The notes below the pieces were generated by a model that worked only from the letters and a program-made list of their open reading frames with translations, made no database searches and was not told the DNA's origin. The position numbers and the translations under genes are program-made. Of a DNA stretch of 64,000 bases, positions 32,968 through 39,990 are shown piece after piece. The stretch comes from an uncultured Collinsella sp. (GTDB taxonomy: Bacteria; Actinomycetota; Coriobacteriia; Coriobacteriales; Coriobacteriaceae), in contig UQHT01000007.1 in assembly GCA_900540875.1 (NCBI GenBank), positions 1-64,000 on the forward strand, in the 5' to 3' direction. The stretch's first letter is position 1; each line of letters opens with the position of its first letter.

Positions 32968-34425
32968 TTACATCAGGCCAAAGAGATGGAACCAGGCGGC
33001 CTCGACCAGCACGACGATAAAGACGACCGCAGTGAGGGGAATGCCCATGCGCATGGCCTCTTTGGAGGTGTAGCCGCCGGCGTCCTTGCCCTCGCCGATA
33101 AGGATCGGCAGGTTGTGGAACGGCAGGATGTAGTGGATGTTGATGGACGTGAAGACGATGAGCGCCACGGCAAGCGGGCTTACGCTGGAGCCGGCCGCGA
33201 AGCTGATGAACGCCGGCACGCACACACCGAGCACGGCCATGACCGAGCCCATGAACATGTGGATGATCATGGAGAGCGCGGCGACAAGCAGGGCGAACAG
33301 GAAGATGTTCTCGGGCACGGAGCTGGGAAGCACAACATCGGCGATCCAGGCGTTCATACCGGTGGCACCGCCCACGGAGCCCACGGCCATGGCGGCCGTC
33401 AGGAACATGAGGGACTTGATGTCGACAGCATTCCAGCTGGCGGGAGTGAGAACCTCGCCGATGATGGGCATGGCGAGGCAGACGCCGATGGCAAGCGTCA
33501 CCCAGCCGATGTAATCGCCCGAGACGGTGAGCCACAGCGCGATGGCGATGACAAGCCACACGATGGTGCGGATCTCCTTGACGGAGAGCTTGCCGAGCGC
33601 GGCCTGCTTGGCCACGATCTGCTCGCGATCGTAGACGAGCTCCCTGCTGGGCTTAAAGAGGAAGAGGCCCAGGAACAGGGTGCACAGTAGCGCGACCAGC
33701 ATAGGCACGCTCATGTACAGGAACCAATCGACGAACGACGGGCTCATGCCGCCGGCCTCGGCGCTGTACTGCGCAACGAGCGGGTTGAGCGTGGAGTCGC
33801 CCGTCAGGAAGAACATGGAGCCCGGGGCGGCAGCGGCAAACACGAGGAAGCCGAGCTTGCCGCGGTCGTCGTCACCGTAGCCGGCGGACTCGGCGATGAC
33901 CGAGACGACGGCGAGAATGAGGAAGGCGCGGGGGAACGGATGCGGGATCAGCAGCGACAGCACAAAGGTGAGCGCGAAGATCGAGATGATGAGCGACTTG
34001 GCGTCGCGCACGAACTTGAGCATGAACGCATAGGCGATGCGCTCGCCCAGGCCCGACTCCTTGACCGCGCTGGCGATGAGGTAGGCGCCGATGACCAGCC
34101 ACATGGTTGCCTTGGTCCACGAGCTAAACGTGGAGGCGACCGTCGCCGAGATGCTCGCGGCGCCCGTGTCGTCCACGCACACCTTGAACAGGACGAGCAG
34201 TGCACAGTAGAGCAGGCCCACAAAGCCCGGCTGCGCCACGCCACATGCCCAGAACACCACTGTGGCGAGCGTCAACGCCAGACAGGTCTGACCGCCGACC
34301 GTGAGCTCGACCGTCGAACTCAGCTCCGCCAAAGGAAGAAACTTCACCAGCAAAAAGACAACGATGCCCAGCACAAAGCCAATTTCGCGCTTGGTGATCT
34401 TAAACGCCTTCTTTTCCGCTTCCAT
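32968..34425 (-). CDS. SLC13/DASS family anion carrier
   Basis: 485 residues, about 11-12 membrane segments, of the divalent-anion:sodium symporter family that moves dicarboxylates and related anions. Typical elements are the SWTKATMWLVIGAYLIASAV region, FFLTGDSTLNPLV, TAAMAVGSVGGATGMNAW and SINIHYILPFHNLPIL near the C-terminus. It lies directly upstream of ubiD (142 bp), so it probably imports the acid to be decarboxylated or exchanges acid and product. AAAGGTGGGGAG precedes the ATG. Confidence 0.88.
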   Translation of the reverse strand: MEAEKKAFKITKREIGFVLGIVVFLLVKFLPLAELSSTVELTVGGQTCLALTLATVVFWACGVAQPGFVGLLYCALLVLFKVCVDDTGAASISATVASTFSSWTKATMWLVIGAYLIASAVKESGLGERIAYAFMLKFVRDAKSLIISIFALTFVLSLLIPHPFPRAFLILAVVSVIAESAGYGDDDRGKLGFLVFAAAAPGSMFFLTGDSTLNPLVAQYSAEAGGMSPSFVDWFLYMSVPMLVALLCTLFLGLFLFKPSRELVYDREQIVAKQAALGKLSVKEIRTIVWLVIAIALWLTVSGDYIGWVTLAIGVCLAMPIIGEVLTPASWNAVDIKSLMFLTAAMAVGSVGGATGMNAWIADVVLPSSVPENIFLFALLVAALSMIIHMFMGSVMAVLGVCVPAFISFAAGSSVSPLAVALIVFTSINIHYILPFHNLPILIGEGKDAGGYTSKEAMRMGIPLTAVVFIVVLVEAAWFHLFGLM

Positions 34426-34576
34426 CTCCCCACCTTTCTTGTTGGGGGCGCTCCGGATTCACGGCCACGTTGCCGCTTAAAAAGGGGCGCCCGTTATCGG
34501 ACACCCCTTACGTTGCGCTGTGTTGTGGCAATACAGTCAAGCGGATTTTTTGGATGGGAAGCGATCCCCTGGACAA

Positions 34577-34641
34577 AAACCGTCACAACATTCGACGCTT
34601 TTCCTCGATTTCGAGATTTTCATCGAATGTTGTGACGGTTT
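34577..34641. repeat. 19-bp perfect inverted repeat
   Basis: AAACCGTCACAACATTCGA (34577-34595) and its exact complement at 34623-34641 flank a 27-nt loop holding CTCGATTTCGAG. A degenerate GCAAAGGAACTGTACCTTTGT palindrome follows at about 34648-34670. It sits just after the stop of the LpdD-Nudix gene. Confidence 0.8.
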
Positions 34642-34668
34642 GGATATGGCAAAGGAACTGTACCTTTG

Positions 34669-35616
34669 TTACATAGCGAGGGCCGTACGGATGGATGGGT
34701 CGCCGAGAGCCTCGCGGAGCCAGGGGGCCAGCTGCTCGGGGTGACCCTGCAGGTAGCCTTTGAGCTCGGACGGAGCCACGCGGCGCACTTCCGAGATCTC
34801 CTCTTGGTTGATATGCAGCTCGCCCGGCTCAACATGGGCTGCGAACACCTCGCACCATTCGCACTCGCAGCGGCCGTCGCCGTGGTCCTCGCGGTACACC
34901 ACATGACCGAGGTGCTTGAGCTGGTCGGGCTCGCGCGCAATGCCAAGCTCTTCGTTGATGCGACGCGCCGTGGCGGCCGCGACGTCTTCCCCGGGGAGCG
35001 GATGGCCGGCGCAGCTATCGGCCAGCACCCCGCCCCACAGGCGCTTGAGCGGACTGCGGCGGCAGAGCAGCAGGCGCGCGTCCTCGCCCTGGCCCTCGAC
35101 CAGAAGCGTCAGAAATGCCTGATGCAGGATGCCCTCGCCGGCATGTGCCTCGATGCGATCGACAGGGCCAAGCGCCTCGCCGGTCGCGGCATCGACCGCC
35201 ACGACCTCGGCACCCGCGCCGCCCTCATCCCAGCCGGCGCGCAGGATGCGGGCTGCGGCCTCCTCGAGCGCGGCGATGAGCTCCTTGGTGGTGTCGAGCA
35301 CGCGCTGCAGGTCGCCCCCGCTCGCCTGTTCAACATGAAAGCCCGTGCTCGCAACGACCGGCACGCCAAAGCGCGTGGCCAGCGCCGCCGCGATATCGTG
35401 CGCCGGAATTTCGTCTCGATGGCACGGAACAGCCAGGATGCTCACTGTCGCCGTGCGGCCGGGCTCGGGGCGCGGAATGGCCTGCGCCGTGGCGCCCAGG
35501 TGCGCGAACTCCGGCGAGCAGGCGTACACCGCCATGCCTCGCGGTGTCACCGTCAGCTGGGCCTCGAGCGCAAACTTGCCCTCGCCCACTGCAACCTTTG
35601 TCGTGTGCATACCCAT
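34669..35616 (-). CDS. LpdD-like (prenyl-FMN chaperone) domain fused to an IDI-like Nudix domain
   Basis: 315 residues. Residues about 5-125 resemble LpdD, the accessory protein of gallate-type decarboxylases (IPAHDIAAALATRFGVPVVAS, TGFHVEQASGGDL). Residues 150-315 align with type 1 isopentenyl-diphosphate isomerase: His158 and His165 spaced as in E. coli (His25/His32), GGVLADSCAGHPLPGE, Glu253 in the ECEWCEVFAA segment, and INQEEISE. The catalytic Cys67 position is Ala203, with Cys202 one residue earlier. The Nudix box at 204-226 reads G-x5-E-x7-RRINEELGI and keeps the EE pair. It may supply DMAPP or DMAP for UbiX. ATG at 35614-35616 after CAGGAG. Upstream of the SLC13-ubiD-ubiX genes. Confidence 0.75.
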   Translation of the reverse strand: MGMHTTKVAVGEGKFALEAQLTVTPRGMAVYACSPEFAHLGATAQAIPRPEPGRTATVSILAVPCHRDEIPAHDIAAALATRFGVPVVASTGFHVEQASGGDLQRVLDTTKELIAALEEAAARILRAGWDEGGAGAEVVAVDAATGEALGPVDRIEAHAGEGILHQAFLTLLVEGQGEDARLLLCRRSPLKRLWGGVLADSCAGHPLPGEDVAAATARRINEELGIAREPDQLKHLGHVVYREDHGDGRCECEWCEVFAAHVEPGELHINQEEISEVRRVAPSELKGYLQGHPEQLAPWLREALGDPSIRTALAM

Positions 35617-35777
35617 GGGATCTCCTGTCGCCCGCGATGTACCTGAGACCATCTTCGCCTGTATTGCGACTATACAGGCAAGCGCAGCCTGCGACAAAGG
35701 GGGCAGGCACCTGACACATTCTGTTAGAGTTGCAGGGATTGAATCCCGCTTATTCATGCGACATTGGAGTGACAACC

Positions 35778-37013
35778 TTGACCGCCGCAACCACGCCTAA
35801 AAGTAAGTCAACCGCCGCCGCGCTCTCCCCCGCGCGCACCAAGCTCTGCCTGGCGCTGCTCGTGCTGCTGGGCTTCTCGCTCGGCTGCTCGGAGTTCGTG
35901 GTCATCGGCATCGAAAGTGACTTGGCGACGGAACTCGGCATATCGCTTGCCACTGCGGGCCAGCTCATCAGCGTTTTTGCATTGGTCTACGCTATCGCGA
36001 CGCCGGTGCTTGCGCTCAGCACGGGGCGCTTCCGTCGTTACCAGCTGCTCGTGTGCTACAGCATTATCTTTGTGCTCGGCAATCTGGTCATGGCGTTGGC
36101 GCCCAACTTCCAGGTACTGTTTATCTCGCGCATTGTCCTGGGATCCGTCTCGGGCGCACTGCTCGCCGTGGGCGTGACGTACATCCCCGAGCTGCTGTCC
36201 CCGCAGCAAACTTCGCTTGCCATCTCGGTGGTATATGGTGCGTTTTCCGTAGCAATGGTCTTTGTCACTTCGATCGGCAAGTTTGTGGCCGACACGCTCG
36301 ACTGGCACGTTGCCATGTACGGCACGCTGGCCTTTGCCGTTCTGATCTGCGCCGCGCTCGTGGTGTTTATGCCGCGCGCCGGACAGACCGACGAACCCGC
36401 CACCTTCCGCGAACAGGCGGGTCTGCTGCGCGAACCGAGTATCATCACCGGCATGCTCATCTTCTTGTTTGGCGTAGGCTCGGTCTATGTGTTCTACGGC
36501 TACGTGACGCCTTATCTTGAGCAGGTGCTGGGTATGGGAACCGTTCAGGCGAGCACCACGCTTATGGCCTACGGCGTGTTCTGCCTGGTCTCGAACATCT
36601 TGGGCGGATGGATCGACGCGCGTTTTGGCATGAAGGCACTGCTTGTGACGTTTGTACTGCAGGCTGCGGCGTTACTCGGGCTGTTTGCCGTGGGCGGCAC
36701 CATGCCGCTCGCGCCGGTCTTTGTCTTTAGCTTGGCGTTGCTCATGTACCTGTTCTCGGTGTCGTGCATCACGCACTTTATGGACGTGGCACGCAGCCGC
36801 CATCCCAAGTCGATGGTACTCGCAAGTTCGGTTGAGCCCATGGCGTTTAACGTCGGCATCTCGTTTGGCACCGCAGTGGGCGGCGCCGTGGTAAGCAGCG
36901 TTGGCATTGCCTACGTTGGCGCGGTTGGTGCCGCGTTCTCGCTTGTGGCCTGGGCGCTCACGCTGGTGACGATTAAGCTGGCTCGCTGGGAGCGCAAGCG
37001 GGCGAGAGCGTAA
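35778..37013 (+). CDS. MFS transporter of the DHA1/AraJ-like group
   Basis: About 411 residues, 12 membrane segments, probable drug or sugar efflux. The N-terminus SLGCSEFVVIGIESDLATELGIS is typical of AraJ/YdhP proteins, and loop 2-3 has the ALSTGRFRRYQLL motif. The second half repeats the fold (GGWIDARFGMKALLVTF). No ATG fits the family start. I chose the TTG at 35778 with TTGGAG 8 bp upstream; an upstream ATG at 35730 is less likely. Divergent from the LpdD-Nudix gene. Confidence 0.85.
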   Translation: MTAATTPKSKSTAAALSPARTKLCLALLVLLGFSLGCSEFVVIGIESDLATELGISLATAGQLISVFALVYAIATPVLALSTGRFRRYQLLVCYSIIFVLGNLVMALAPNFQVLFISRIVLGSVSGALLAVGVTYIPELLSPQQTSLAISVVYGAFSVAMVFVTSIGKFVADTLDWHVAMYGTLAFAVLICAALVVFMPRAGQTDEPATFREQAGLLREPSIITGMLIFLFGVGSVYVFYGYVTPYLEQVLGMGTVQASTTLMAYGVFCLVSNILGGWIDARFGMKALLVTFVLQAAALLGLFAVGGTMPLAPVFVFSLALLMYLFSVSCITHFMDVARSRHPKSMVLASSVEPMAFNVGISFGTAVGGAVVSSVGIAYVGAVGAAFSLVAWALTLVTIKLARWERKRARA

Positions 37014-37064
37014 GCACAGATGCGATACTCGAGCTCGATGATGGCGATCGAAAGGAAACCGCAT

Positions 37065-37511
37065 ATGCAACGCGTACTGTTTATCTGTCATGGGAATATC
37101 TGCCGCTCGACGATGGCTGAGTCGGTGTTTACCGAGCTCGTGCGCCGCGCTGGGCGCGAGGCGGAGTTTGTCATCGATTCCGCAGCGACCTCAACTGAGG
37201 AGATCGGCAACCCGCCGCATCATGGCACGGTCGCCAAGCTGCGCGAAGTCGGGATTCCCGTCGTTGCGCACCGTGCCCGCCAGGCGCGTCGAGCAGAGTA
37301 TGGCAACTGGGACCACATTGTCTATATGGATGCTGAGAACACGCGTGGCCTGCGTCGCATCTTTGGCGACGACCCCGACGGCAAGATTACGCGCTTGCTC
37401 GATTGGACCGGGCGCCCCGGCGACGTGGCCGATCCCTGGTACACCGGCAATTTCGATGCCACCTACCGCGACGTGCTCGCCGGTTGCGCCGCTATGCTCG
37501 AGCAGCTGTAG
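37065..37511 (+). CDS. low-molecular-weight protein-tyrosine phosphatase
   Basis: 148 residues. The phosphate loop CHGNICRS (Cys-x5-Arg) begins at residue 8, and the general-acid Asp lies in VADPWYTGNF near residue 122. These enzymes reverse tyrosine phosphorylation, often of bacterial envelope kinases, and the family is related to arsenate reductase. I chose the ATG at 37065 after GAAAGGAAA because the phosphatase fold begins there; the frame is open from 37020. It lies 51 bp after the MFS gene on the same strand. Confidence 0.92.
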   Translation: MQRVLFICHGNICRSTMAESVFTELVRRAGREAEFVIDSAATSTEEIGNPPHHGTVAKLREVGIPVVAHRARQARRAEYGNWDHIVYMDAENTRGLRRIFGDDPDGKITRLLDWTGRPGDVADPWYTGNFDATYRDVLAGCAAMLEQL

Positions 37512-37548
37512 GAAAGCGAGGTCACAGGCCACGCCTTCGGCGCGAAAC

Positions 37549-37642
37549 GAGCGTGGATAATCTCCCGCATGAAAAATGAGCGTGGATTTTCTCCCACTTT
37601 GAGCATTCAAGTGCGCTCTAAACGGGAGAAAATCCACGCTCA
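37549..37642. repeat. 19-bp perfect inverted repeat plus a partial third copy
   Basis: TGAGCGTGGATTTTCTCCC (37577-37595) pairs exactly with 37624-37642. A related single arm, GAGCGTGGATAATCTCCC, lies at 37549-37566. The hairpin ends 1 bp from the stop of the TIGR04076-like gene and also follows the phosphatase stop, so it may serve both converging genes as an end signal. Confidence 0.8.
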
Positions 37643-37643
37643 C

Positions 37644-37973
37644 CTATTCGTCGACGATCTCGGCAAGCCAGACGTTGAGGGTGTCGACCTCGGGGCAGCA
37701 GAACTTTGCCGTACCAGGCTCGTTGCCAGGCACGGTTCCGCCATAGCGCAGGATATCGATATAGGGAAAGCCCACATGGCAGGCCATGGCGCACATCTTG
37801 CCGCGGTCTCGGTCGAAGTCAAAAACGTCGCCCGGCTTGTGACCATGGTGGCAGCGGCACGCACCTAGCTGGTCCACGCAGCTCACGCGGATACGCGGAC
37901 GCTTGCCACGCGGCGCGCCGAGCGGCTTGTTCTCGCCCGCAGGCTTGACGCCGCCCTCGCCAGCATTACTCAT
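37644..37973 (-). CDS. TIGR04076-like small cysteine-rich protein
   Basis: 109 residues. Conserved positions CHHGHKPGD, CAMACH and a late CCP suggest a metal-binding or redox role, as in the TIGR04076 family (function unknown). The N-terminal 25 residues are variable and Gly/Pro/Lys-rich. Its ATG overlaps the end of the pyridoxal-kinase gene by 8 bp, which implies coupled translation. Confidence 0.7.
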   Translation of the reverse strand: MSNAGEGGVKPAGENKPLGAPRGKRPRIRVSCVDQLGACRCHHGHKPGDVFDFDRDRGKMCAMACHVGFPYIDILRYGGTVPGNEPGTAKFCCPEVDTLNVWLAEIVDE

Positions 37974-38790
37974 GGTCGATCACGTCCAAGCAGGCCTCGA
38001 TGGGCAGGCCGGCCGACTTGTCCTCTTGATCGGCATTGCGCTCGATAAGCTCAGCCACCACGCGCATGGCATCGGACGTCGCGCGCTGCAGACTCCAACC
38101 TGCCATAACGCGGCCGACGAGCACTGCCGAGAACGTGTCGCCCGTACCCGGGAAATAGACCGGAATGAGCTCAAAGGGAATCGTGAAGTACTCCCCCGCT
38201 ACATGGTCGTAACCGATAACCGCGTTCGTGCCATTGACCACGGCGCTCGTAATGACCACCGACTTGGCACCCAACTCGCGCACGGCGTCCACAAGGGCGC
38301 GGGCCTCATCGGGCGTGATCTGCTCTGCAATAGGCGTATCGGCGAGCAGACAGGCCTCGGTGTAGTTGGGCACCGCGTAGTCTGCGCACTCCAGCAGGTG
38401 CCGCATGAGGCCAATCGTGGACTCGGGCACGCCGGCATAGAGCTTGCCGTTGTCACCCATGATGGGATCGACGAACACCTTGGTGCCCTTTTGCGCACGG
38501 CGGTGGCAAAAGTCCGAGATGATGCGCGTCTCTTCCTCGGTCACGATAAAGCCGGTCGAGATGGCGTCGAACTCAAAGCCGAGCTCCTCCCAGATAGCGA
38601 GGCTTTGACGCACGTACTCGGTGGTGTCGTGGATGTAGAACTTGGGGTAGTTGAGCGTGTCGGACACAAGTGCCGTCGGCAGATTGTGGATACGGTAACC
38701 CATGTGCGACAGCACCGGCAGCATGGCGGAAAGCGCGACCTTGCCGTAGCCGCACATATCGTTAATCAGCAGCAGCTGAGTATTCTTCAT
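37966..38790 (-). CDS. pdxY: pyridoxal/pyridoxamine kinase, PdxY-like
   Basis: 274 residues, ribokinase fold. It phosphorylates pyridoxal, pyridoxine or pyridoxamine in the B6 salvage route. Motifs: LLINDMCGYGKVALSAMLPVLS, VDPIMGDNGKLY, VPNYTEACLL and the catalytic FPGTGDTFSAVLVGR (anion hole and Asp). AGGGAGA precedes the ATG at 38788-38790; the frame continues to 38859 without a ribosome site. Within the family, some close relatives act on hydroxymethylpyrimidine instead. Confidence 0.88.
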   Translation of the reverse strand: MKNTQLLLINDMCGYGKVALSAMLPVLSHMGYRIHNLPTALVSDTLNYPKFYIHDTTEYVRQSLAIWEELGFEFDAISTGFIVTEEETRIISDFCHRRAQKGTKVFVDPIMGDNGKLYAGVPESTIGLMRHLLECADYAVPNYTEACLLADTPIAEQITPDEARALVDAVRELGAKSVVITSAVVNGTNAVIGYDHVAGEYFTIPFELIPVYFPGTGDTFSAVLVGRVMAGWSLQRATSDAMRVVAELIERNADQEDKSAGLPIEACLDVIDHE

Positions 38791-38970
38791 GAGGGTCTCC
38801 CTTGTTTCGGGCGCGGCGCGGCAGCGCCACAGTGCGACTAAGTGTAGCGCAGGAGGCATCGTGAGCGGTCGCTAGGGTCGCGAAGAGCGCGTTGTTGCGG
38901 ATAGGTTTCGGAAATGGGGACTGTTTGCTCCATAACGGCCTAGTTGATACTACTCATATAGTGCCATTTC

Positions 38971-39122
38971 AAAACTATGCCTATTTACTACGTTTAACCG
39001 CCCACCTCCAACCACAACAAATTTCGCTCCAACAAAACCGCAGGTAGATAGCTTGCGCTTTTTCAGAAACAGCTGTTGTGGTCGGGGATGCCGGATTCAT
39101 CGTAGTAATTAGGCATAGTTTT
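38971..39122. repeat. MITE-like hairpin element E1
   Basis: Terminal arms AAAACTATGCCTATTTACTACG (38971-38992; 21 of 22 complementary to 39101-39122). An inner stem is formed by CCACAACA / TGTTGTGG. The core holds AATTTCGC and AAAACCGCAGGTAGATAGCTTGCG-type sequence shared with E2 at 48433. About 152 bp, noncoding, in the pdxY-marR spacer. Confidence 0.8.
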
Positions 39123-39231
39123 TGGCGAGGCCGCTTCGAAAGGCGTCATCGCAGCCCAAAGTAATCCCTTTTCCTCCGTCCCCAAGGGATCACATGCACC
39201 GAAGCGGACCGTGGCGGAATCACATGTTGAG

Positions 39232-39382
39232 GACGGACAGCGAAAACGTTCCTAAGCGAGCAAGGTGGCGTGCAAGAGGAGGGCATAGGCCTTGTGGCCA
39301 TGCCCGATGATTGAACGTCAGATTGCCGCTTAGGAGCGTTTGCAGCGTCGAGCGGTTACGGCGTTTGGTAAAACGCCGTAAC
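39232..39382. repeat. structured dispersed element, copy D
   Basis: P1 is 39244-39258 with 39327-39341 (15 bp, one G-T), different in sequence from copies A and B but fully paired. GCAA/TTGC and GGACAGCGA are conserved. P2 (39281-39305) has a bulged A and a TTGT loop. P3 39355-39366 with 39371-39382 is a perfect 12-bp stem with a GGTA loop. An outer TCCGTCC (39175-39181) / GGACGGA (39233-39239) pair is possible. Unlike A-C it does not abut a minus-strand gene. It lies 18 bp upstream of the marR promoter. Confidence 0.75.
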
Positions 39383-39399
39383 TTAATAAGTTTGGTACC

Positions 39400-39428
39400 T
39401 TGACATTCATTTCTCATGCTCCTAGATT
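39400..39428 (+). promoter_or_regulatory. promoter of the marR-ABC exporter operon
   Basis: TTGACA, 17-bp spacer, TAGATT. Downstream, GTTAGG and CCTAAC (39430-39435 and 39454-39459) form an inverted repeat 18 nt apart that could bind the MarR protein. Confidence 0.65.
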
Positions 39429-39483
39429 GGTTAGGCACAAAACAATTCCACTACCTAACTAAAGAAAGGAGCAACACTAATTC

Positions 39484-39990
39484 ATGTGCGATGAACCTCT
39501 TAACCTTTGTTCGCATGAGCCCGGCGGCGACCCGTCACAGCCTGCGGATGTACCCGAAGCGGTCAGCGCCGAAGACAAGCTTGCCAAGCGCATCCTCAAT
39601 AATCTGGGCTTTTGCGGCCATTACATGCATTTTCATGGTGGCGGCGTGTCCGGCAAGGCGCCCATCATCTGCCTGCTGGCCAAGCAGCCCGGCGGCGAGA
39701 TGTCGCAGCAGGAGCTCGGCATGCACTTTGACCTCAAGCCGGGATCGCTTTCCGAGATCCTGTCCAAGCTCGAGCTCAACGGCCTCATCGAGCGCAGCCG
39801 TAACCCCAAGGATCGACGGCAACTCACCATTCGCCTGACCGAAGTCGGCCGGGAGAAGGCCCGCATCGACCAGGCCGCCCGCATCCGCTTTAGGGAGCAG
39901 GCCTTTAGTGCCCTCACTCACGACGAGCGCGAACAGCTCGCCGAAATGCTTGAGAAAATCCGCGTAACCTGGGAGGAACTGGATGATTAA
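39484..39990 (+). CDS. MarR family transcriptional regulator
   Basis: 168 residues. The winged helix-turn-helix (EMSQQELGMHFDLKPGSLSEILSKLELNGLIERSRNPKDRRQLTIRLTEVG) is textbook MarR. The N-terminal HYMHFHGG stretch has several histidines. The ribosome site AAGGAG is 12 bp from the ATG, rather far. Its last codons overlap the first ABC exporter gene by 8 bp, so it most likely controls that exporter and itself. Confidence 0.93.
   Translation: MCDEPLNLCSHEPGGDPSQPADVPEAVSAEDKLAKRILNNLGFCGHYMHFHGGGVSGKAPIICLLAKQPGGEMSQQELGMHFDLKPGSLSEILSKLELNGLIERSRNPKDRRQLTIRLTEVGREKARIDQAARIRFREQAFSALTHDEREQLAEMLEKIRVTWEELDD

Noticed and set aside
37065..37511. Arsenate reductase (ArsC, thioredoxin type)
   Set aside because: It has the CHGNICRS loop and the DP-containing acid loop of low-molecular-weight tyrosine phosphatases, and no ars genes are near.
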